Source: Symbiodinium microadriaticum (Eukaryota > Sar > Dinophyceae > Suessiales > Symbiodiniaceae). From it: DNA of 64,000 bases. The notes below the pieces were generated by a model. The model saw nothing but the letters and a program-made list of their open reading frames with translations. It searched no databases and had not been told where the DNA came from. This document shows positions 57,049 to 64,000 of this stretch, piece after piece. The stretch lies in assembly GCA_001939145.1 (NCBI GenBank), contig LSRX01000542.1:401801-465800 (forward strand), in the 5' to 3' direction. The position numbers and the translations under genes are program-made. The first letter of the stretch is position 1, and every line of letters starts with the position of its first letter.

Positions 57049-57733
57049 CCCGTCTTATCTGTCGTGTAGCTGAGTATGGTAGCTGCAGGATGTAAAAAAA
57101 CCAACGTGCTTATACACGTGATTGGGTTGCCGTGCCAAATGCACGAATTACTCGCCGGCTTCATCAGGAAGCTCAGTGTGCTCCTCCGTCTTGCAGGCGC
57201 ATCCTGGACATTCGTGTCAACAGGATCTGCTCTTCTTCTCCTTCTGGCGCTAGACGGACTTGCGGGGATCCCGCTGGACTCACCCTCGGTGGGGTGGCCA
57301 TCGCCATCACCTGCCAAATCGGACCTAAGCCGAAACGCTCTATGTCCTGGATACTCTGCAGTGCCAGCGCGCTTTGGTGCCCATTTGCGAGGGCTCTGAC
57401 TGCGCGCACTTGCGTCCGCACTCATACGCAAGTCTTTGAGCGGCTCCCGTCCCGCTTCTGCTTTTCGCGGTGCTGCAACACGCGTATGCGAGTGCGAAAC
57501 TCCCAATCATGGTAGGCTGAGGCGCTGCCGGCGCATATGTAACTGCCGCTCTGTGTCTCCGCGGGGGAAGTATGTCCCCATTGCTGGGCTCCACTGTACT
57601 TATAATAAGCCCTGCGACGGACATGGCTCCACTGGGCGCTTTTACGACAATTAGTGGCGCTACCCTAAATACCATACAACAATTAGACGAGGTGAGACAT
57701 GTGTCGTGGTTCACCAGCTCCGCTACCAGTTTA

Positions 57734-57977
57734 AAGCTGAAGACAGGTTCCGAACGCTCCGACACAATACAAGTAGCCGACTTTTTGCTGCTAGCCCAAG
57801 GCGCCTGCAGTAAGCATGGTAATCATGCACTGAAGCTATACAGGTGCTGCTACCAACGCAAGCTAACACGGAGCTTTAAAGCAACCGACAATCCACAGGG
57901 TTGTTTCACAAGCATTGAGATGCAACCTGGGCAAGTAGACTCTCGCAAAGGTACAGGCCTACAGGCGACGCATTAGT
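57734..57977 (+). repeat. 188-bp direct repeat, copy 2, plus lone 64-bp unit
   Basis: 57734-57910 matches 56861-57048 with a short deletion; 57919-57977 matches the 64-bp unit. Confidence 0.9.
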
Positions 57978-58136
57978 TTCTTTTCTACAGGCTCATAGCT
58001 GTAATCGATACTTTGCTAGAAATTAAACTTGAGCAGCAAGCTTTGATACACGTGCATGCATATGCCACTCGTTACATACATATGCATAACATAACTCTCG
58101 CCTCCTACTACTCCCACTACTCCTACTCCTAGTACT

Positions 58137-58144
58137 AGTACTAG

Positions 58145-58230
<86 letters not shown>

Positions 58231-58231
58231 T
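58137..58231 (+). repeat. (ACT)n microsatellite
   Basis: About 30 ACT units, preceded by AGTACT repeats. Confidence 0.95.
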
Positions 58232-58444
58232 TTACTACTACTGCTACTACCACTACCGAGTAGCTGCTACCACCTCCAGATATTCCCTTCTATCCGCAGC
58301 CGATGATAACTATACTGCTGCTGCCGCTGCCTCCGCGCCATTGCTCTGCACTGCCGCGGTTGTGGTGCATGCTGGTGCTGCTACGACGACGACGACAACG
58401 ACTACTACTACGACACAACTACCACACACCACTACAAATACGCG

Positions 58445-61140
58445 GCCTCAATTCTTACAGCGAGGGTTTTCCGTGCTTTTGTAGACGTCTCACAAGAAGT
58501 TGGGCAGACCAACAGGTCGAGCTTTTCTGGATGAACCTAAAAGCCTAAGCCCCTGAAGAGAACCTGGCCCTATACAGACTGAACACTTTCCCGGGCTTTC
58601 TGCTTGGAGTTTCGGCTTCGGAGAAACCGTTCTGAACTTTGATTTCATCAAAGTTCCTATTTAAAAAACGAAGTCCTGCAATCCAGAACCCAAGTCCAGA
58701 CCCCAAACGAAAACTGAGAGCAGCAACCGAAAGCAAAGATGACTGCGGGCTCAGGGGGTTCAGAGCTTCAGGCCTAGCGTTAAGGGCTTTGGTCTTACGC
58801 GATGCACGTCAAGAAAGGGCCCTGCGGAATGGAATTAACATCTACACTACCTGGGTCGGCATGTTGTTAGGATTAGTAGGAAAGGGGCTGTAGGCAATAC
58901 TTTGCATGATTATCTTGCCTCCCATGGCTTATGGACAAATTTGATTTAGGAGTACTAGGGAACAGGCTGTAGACAATACTTGGCGTGATTATCTTACTTC
59001 CTATGGCTTGTGGGCAAGTTCTGTTCAGGAGCAGTAAGGAACGGGCTGTAGGCAATACTTAGCATGAGTATCTTACTTCCTGTCCCAAACCTGAACCCGG
59101 CCAGTCTCAGCAGGCTGCAAAGGCGTGCACAAGCACCCAACAGCAAAATTTCAGCAGGTGTTGCCAATACAAGGGCCTCAATACTTACAGCAAGGCTTTT
59201 CCGTGCTATTGCATCTACCAAGGGAATAAAAAACTTTGTTGTACTGTGATTTGAATAGGAACCCGATCATACTACAATTGTCGAAAGAACCCTGAGGAAT
59301 TTCTATTCTAACTATTAAGGCCGCTGTATTGGGCTTAAAAGCGTAGGCTCTGTACAAGCCCACTTGCCTCTCTGGGCAGGTGTTTACGAGAGCTGTCTCA
59401 CAAGAAGCAGGGCCGACCAACAGAGACTTTCCAACCCACCGGATACTAGCTCCAAAGGCTTTGTCGAGCATTTCTGGATAAACCCTAAGCCTAAACCCTA
59501 AACCCGCGAACCTCTAAACTTTCAACCTTCAACCCTCAGTTAGATTCGAGAAACGCTGAAACAAGAGAACCTGACCCTACACCTTCAACACTTTCGCGGG
59601 CTCTCTGCTTGGAGTTTCGGCAGAAACCGTTCTGAACTTTGATTTCATCAAAGTTCCTGTAAGAATACAAGGTCCTGCAATCCAGAACCCAAGCGAAAAC
59701 TGACAGCAGCAACCGAAAGCAAAGATGACTGCGGGCTCAGGGGGTTCAGAGCTTCAGGCCTAGCCTTAAGGGCTTTGGTCTTACGCGATGCACGTCAAGA
59801 AAGGGGCCTGCGGAATGGAATTAACATCTACACTACCTGGGTCGGCATGTTGTTAGGATTAGTAAAGGAGCTGTAGGCAATACTTTGCATGATTATCTTG
59901 CCTCCCATGGCTTATGGGCAAATTTGATTTAGGAGTACTAGGGAACAGGCTGTAGACAATACTTGGCGTGATTATCTTACTTCCTATGGCTTGTGGGCAA
60001 GTTTTGTTCAGGAGCAATAGGGAACGGGCTGTAGGCAATACTTAGCATCCTATCCTAAACCTGAACCCGGCCAGTCTCAGCAGGCTGCAAAGGCGTGCAC
60101 AAGCACCCAACAGCAAAATTTCAGCAGGTGTTGCCAATACAAGGGCCTCAATACTTACAGCAAGGCTTTTCCGTGCTATTGCATCTACCAAGGGAATAAA
60201 AAACTTTGTTGTACTGTGATTTGAGTACGAACCCGATCATACTACAATTGTCGAAAGAACCCTGAGGAATTTCTATTCTAACTATTTATTCTATTCTAAC
60301 TATTAAGGCCCTTGTATTAGGCTTAAACGTGTAGGCTCTGTACAAGCGCACTTGCCTCTGGGCAGGTGTTTACGAGAGCTGTCTCACAGGAAGCAGGGCC
60401 GACCAACAGAGACTTTCAACCCACCGGATACTCCGGATATTAGCTCCAAAGGCTGTGTCGAGCTTTTCTGGATAAACCCTAAGCCTAAACCCTAAACCCA
60501 CGAACCTCGAAACCCTACACTTTCAACTTTCAACCCTCGGTTAGATTCGAGAAACGCTAAAACAAGAGAACCTGGCCCTACACCTTGAACACTTTCGCGG
60601 GCTCTCTGCATGGAGGTTCGGCTTCGGAGAAGGCGCTCTGAACTTTGATTTCATCAAAGTTCCTATAAGAATACAAGGTCCTGGAGTCCAGAACCCAAAT
60701 CCAGCCGTGGGCTCAACCCAAAAATCAACCCATAAAGGCTAACCAAAGCTGCTCTTTCTAGCAAACAAAGAGGTTAGGAAGCTACTCGCGGCGTCTTCGC
60801 TGAAAGCCTTCGGATCGGCAAAGCGGCTTGCTTTTTAGGTCTTAACGGCCTAAAGCTTAATGTAGAACCCTACTAATTAGAATGATGCTCAAGGAACTTT
60901 AGGGAATAGAATTAATATATAGATTAAGTGGGTCAGCAGGTTGTTAGGATTAGTAGGAAACGGCCTGTAGACAATACTTAGCATGATTATCTTACGTCCT
61001 ATGGCTTTTGGGCAAATTTTATTTAGGGGTACTCGGGAACGGGCTGTAGACCTTGTGGGCAATTTTTGTTTAGGAGCGGTAGGAAGCTTGCTGTAGGCAA
61101 TACTTAGCATCATCATCTTCCTTCCTATCCTAAACCTGAG
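58445..61140 (+). repeat. Satellite-like tandem array, unit about 970 bp
   Basis: Units begin GCCTCAATACTTACAG at 58445 (variant), 59175 and 60145; the second-to-third period is 970. Unit 1 lacks an internal segment of about 240 bp; unit 3 diverges at 60680-60890. Each unit contains a 23-base perfect hairpin (58634, 59634, 60640; arms GAACTTTGAT/ATCAAAGTTC), a CCCTAAA cluster in units 2 and 3, and three ~78-bp subrepeats (58864-59085, 59850-60050, 60940-61120) built on GGCTGTAGxCAATACTT. Confidence 0.9.
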
Positions 61141-61574
61141 CCCGGCCAGTCTCAGCCAGATTCGACGGACCCTGTGAACGCGGGCTCCAAAACGGGCCTC
61201 GGTAGCTACACTGTCCTCGCGAGTCTAACCGGGCCCAAGCCCCCCGGCTACCCTCCTTGCCCCACTCACGCCCCTTTCCGCGAATTTAGGGTCAGGTTTG
61301 TTACATGTTTGAACTACTACATATAAGAAATTGTGTGTTTTGAAGCGTATTGAACCCCAAACAAAACGACCCTAAATTCGCGGGGTGGTCCCCTACACAT
61401 TTACATACAGTATGGTGGCTCTGATCTAAACAACCATGCAAGGAGGGCGGACCTACCGGGCTTCTACAGCTACTGCTCTGCCGGATCGTCTGCCACCGTC
61501 GAGGCGTCCCCCTGAGTCTGCCGAAGGCGTGCACAAGCACGCAGGAGCAAAATTCAGGTGTTGCAAATACAGGG
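61141..61574. other. Sequence interrupting the satellite array
   Basis: About 430 bases unlike the satellite unit, with a small inverted pair of GCGAATTTAGGGTC (61276) and GACCCTAAATTCGCGGGG (61367), possibly an inserted element of about 110 bp bounded by them. Confidence 0.45.
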
Positions 61575-61970
61575 GCATCAACACTTACAGCGAAGTTTTT
61601 CCGTGCTATTGCTTGTATCTACAAGAAACCTAATGGGAACACTGTTCTGCTGTGATCTGAATAGGAACTCGATCATACTACAATTACAAGTGTCGAAGGA
61701 GCTCTGAAGAACTTCTATTCTAGTTATTAATGCCCCTGTATTAGGCGTAAGGTGTAGGCTCTGCACGAACCTCTTCGCTTGCCTTTCTGGGCGGGTGTTT
61801 CTGAGAGGTGTCTCACAAGCAAGGCCGACCAACCTAGAAATTAAGCCATTAAGCCTACAGGATACTAGCTCGAATGGCTTTGTCCGGCTTTTCTGGATAA
61901 ACTTTGATTCTAAATCCTAAACCCCTAAACCTCTAAACCTTAAACCTTCTGCCGTCGATTAGAGTCGAGG
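61575..61970 (+). repeat. Fourth, diverged partial satellite unit
   Basis: Begins GCATCAACACTTACAG and follows the satellite unit through TTTTCTGGATAAAC and a short CCTAAACC cluster before similarity ends. Confidence 0.8.
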
Positions 61971-64000
61971 ACTGCAACAAGAGAACCTGTGAAACCACAT
62001 GCCCCATGCAGAGACACTTCTGCAAAGGATGAGGTGGAATGGGCCTTGTTTAGCACCAAGCCCACTCCACGTCACATCCTTCGAGTCCATACCGAACTAT
62101 TTGCGCAGCAATTGTATGCGATTGACAGCGCACTTTCGCCCATTGGCTCGTGCTCGTGCTATAGAAGGCTTTGATCTCTCCTCAGATGCAGTGGCCACGA
62201 AACCGTAAACCCATAACTCCTGCTTTATGGTTTAGACGTGTAAAATCAATGATGCGGATTCTCCTAACCTGCTGTCCAGCGGCCGTACGTTTCGATCTCA
62301 CTCTTGATGTCCTCCCAGCTGGCCGTAGGGTTGCTCAAGTAGAGCCGAGTAAACGTCTCAGAGCCCACGGCCTGCAAGGAATTGCCAACTTACGTGTCTC
62401 GAGCAAGAATCTTTGGGAAACGAAGCCTCCTCATCAGCACGTTTTCGCTTCCAGCTATCGCCTTTGTCCGAGCTCGACCAGCGCCGGCGATGTTTCTCCT
62501 CGCGTGTGGAATGTAATCCGGTGGAAAAAGATTGAGGCCAAAGCTAGCGCAGAATGAAGATCCTATAGAAAGGCCAGTTCTGGATGATTTCCTGTATCTG
62601 TACTCGGACTCAAAATCAGACGGAGCACACATGAATGCCGCTTCTTTGTGTGAGCGGTTTCCGGGTGTAAGAATTAAGGAAAGTTAGGGTCTAGGGGTTT
62701 AGAGCTTGGAGTTCATGGGTTGAGGCGTCAAGTGCGGCGAAAGGATGGTAGTTTTGGTTGCTGAAGGTTTCTAGAGTTTGGGCTTTGGGTGATCGAGTTA
62801 AGACCTTGACATTCAGGATTTTGGGTGTCAGGTTCAGGGTTTAGGTTGACGTGGGATGGTCTGTCCACGTTTCCGCCACTTGCTCAAGTAGCACTGACTG
62901 GAAGCCACCCCACGGCCAGGATGAAAGCTTCTCAGTACATTTGAGGTTTAGGGCTTAGGGTTCGATGTTTAGGGGTCTACCCTGACGGTCCCCGTCCACA
63001 AGTAGTCGGAGCTTCAGATGCCAAATGCTATGCTCCGCATGCTGCTTGGCAATAAAAAGTCTGTTGTACGGGTAAGGTGTTCGGAATTTAAGATGGCTTC
63101 GCAGCGCTGGCTACATCATAATTCTGCCAGGCATCGCCGCCATGGCCATGCCAATCATTCTCTTCGACATCCTGATCAGAGTTGTGAGCTTCTCGATGGG
63201 AGAGGCACCGGTATGAATTTCAAAGACACATGCCTATCGAAATCGAGACGGGAGATTGATGACAACTCGTACATACTGTGTGAAACTAATGACGCACAGA
63301 AACAGCACAGTTCGGTGCCGATGAACGATGCCGTGTCATGAGAGCACGAGCAAAAGCCCAACTTTAAGTCGCGCTTGCAGGAGCATGTGTTTTGGCAGAG
63401 CGAGCCTTGTAGTTCGGAAACCAGCGATGCATTGGAACCCAGCTGGCTTTCGTCGCATCGAAGTCCAGAGCTCCGCCTGCGTAGAGGCACAATGTCGTGC
63501 AAGCCCGAGGACGTTACACTGCTGCTGAGCGGCCGCTGCTCAAGAGAGCACTCCCATCCACCCTGACCGCGATAACCAGCATCATCTGCGACGTGTTCGC
63601 AGTGGAAGAGCGGTACTCAACCTAGGTTTGCCCCGCGTGTGCAAGTTTGATCGGAGAAGGACTGACAGACGGTTCCGATGCACAAACATTCTGTGATGTT
63701 ATCATGCCTTCAGAGCTGCTTCCATTCAGTCAGGAAGCCTTGCGGCCCAAGTACTGCGCAGCTTCGGGGCGATAGCAATCCATGGATTTCGCAAGCAGTT
63801 TGAAAGCACGTGGGTCGTTGGCACTCGAAAAAGAGATGCTGCGCGGCCAGCGATGAGATTGCACATTCTGCTCCCTGCAACTGCAACATTTCACCATTTC
63901 ACTCACGGCTGTCCTTTCATCCCAGCAAATGCACGCACAGTATGTGTGTGTGTGTATGTCATTATGTATGTATGTGTGTGCAAGCCCTGGGGGTTTAGGG
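61971..64000. other. Gene-poor right end
   Basis: No secure gene. Telomere-like clusters at 62680-62850, 62940-62975 and at the very edge (63990-64000); a (TGTG/TGTA)n tract at 63945-63982. Confidence 0.45.
63105..63210 (+). CDS. Possible exon with a transmembrane, ion-channel-like segment
   Basis: An AG at 63103-63104 and a GT at 63211 bracket an open stretch encoding AGYIIILPGIAAMAMPIILF and more hydrophobic residues. The GIAAMAMP…I spacing resembles the S6 helix of voltage-gated potassium channels (family knowledge). I found no pore or voltage-sensor exon upstream, and a lone hydrophobic frame may arise by chance. Confidence 0.2.

Noticed and set aside
57132..57515. Open frames on both strands at 56.8-57.8 kb
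   Set aside because: They cross the tandem and direct repeats, show no domain, and conflict with each other.

Overview
The window looks like nuclear DNA of a dinoflagellate, probably a Symbiodiniaceae-type or related genome. Three things in the sequence point there. Plant-type telomere heptamers (TTTAGGG/CCCTAAA) are scattered in many degenerate internal blocks. Reconstructable introns use GT or GC donors with AG acceptors followed by G. Large multi-ORF retroelements and giant multidomain reading frames are separated by long low-complexity, gene-poor DNA. I saw no rRNA, tRNA, CRISPR array or bacterial-type operon. Two assembly gaps are present: 25 N at 37240-37264 and one N at 55215.

Layout. 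1-6043 (+) is retroelement A, running off the left edge. Its ORF1 and ORF2 share one frame and are separated by a single TGA; ORF2 has the unusual order endonuclease, RNase H, reverse transcriptase; and the whole element is studded with the 11-mer GACCACACCGC. 7408-15002 (-) is retroelement B: a coiled-coil ORF1, an endonuclease/RT ORF2 again behind one in-frame TGA, then two further ORFs overlapping by ATGA. 15.1-22.4 kb is gene-poor with telomere-like blocks and microsatellites. 22492-29954 (+) is retroelement C, apparently full length between a 13-bp direct repeat. It encodes an acidic ORF1, an endonuclease/RT with C2H2-type fingers, an out-of-frame ORF3, and a ubiquitin-specific-protease (C19) domain entered through a TGATG stop/start overlap.

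30-40 kb is mostly non-coding: telomere-like blocks, an AT-rich island, an (AAGT)n tract and a small palindromic element. It holds two possible host genes on the minus strand, a small secreted protein near 33 kb and a membrane protein at 37295-38393. 40449-42512 (-) is the 3' part of an ABC (MDR/ABCB-type) transporter gene; five exons can be joined in frame.

44.7-55.6 kb (-) is a giant, probably multi-exon gene of a mobile element. From its N-terminus it has three copies of an F-box-like + beta-rich + cross-brace zinc module, an SF3-helicase-like ATPase region, a family-A-polymerase-like palm, a cysteine-protease-like segment, a C2H2 finger and a DDE-type transposase whose third acidic residue lies in a downstream frame. 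I consider this the most likely undescribed system here. 56.6-62 kb is tandemly repeated DNA (64-bp and ~970-bp units), and the right end is gene-poor with one possible channel-like exon.

Taken together, this is a mobile-element-dominated segment with few host genes. Ubiquitin-system domains occur in two unrelated elements (a USP in C, F-box/zinc modules in the giant element).
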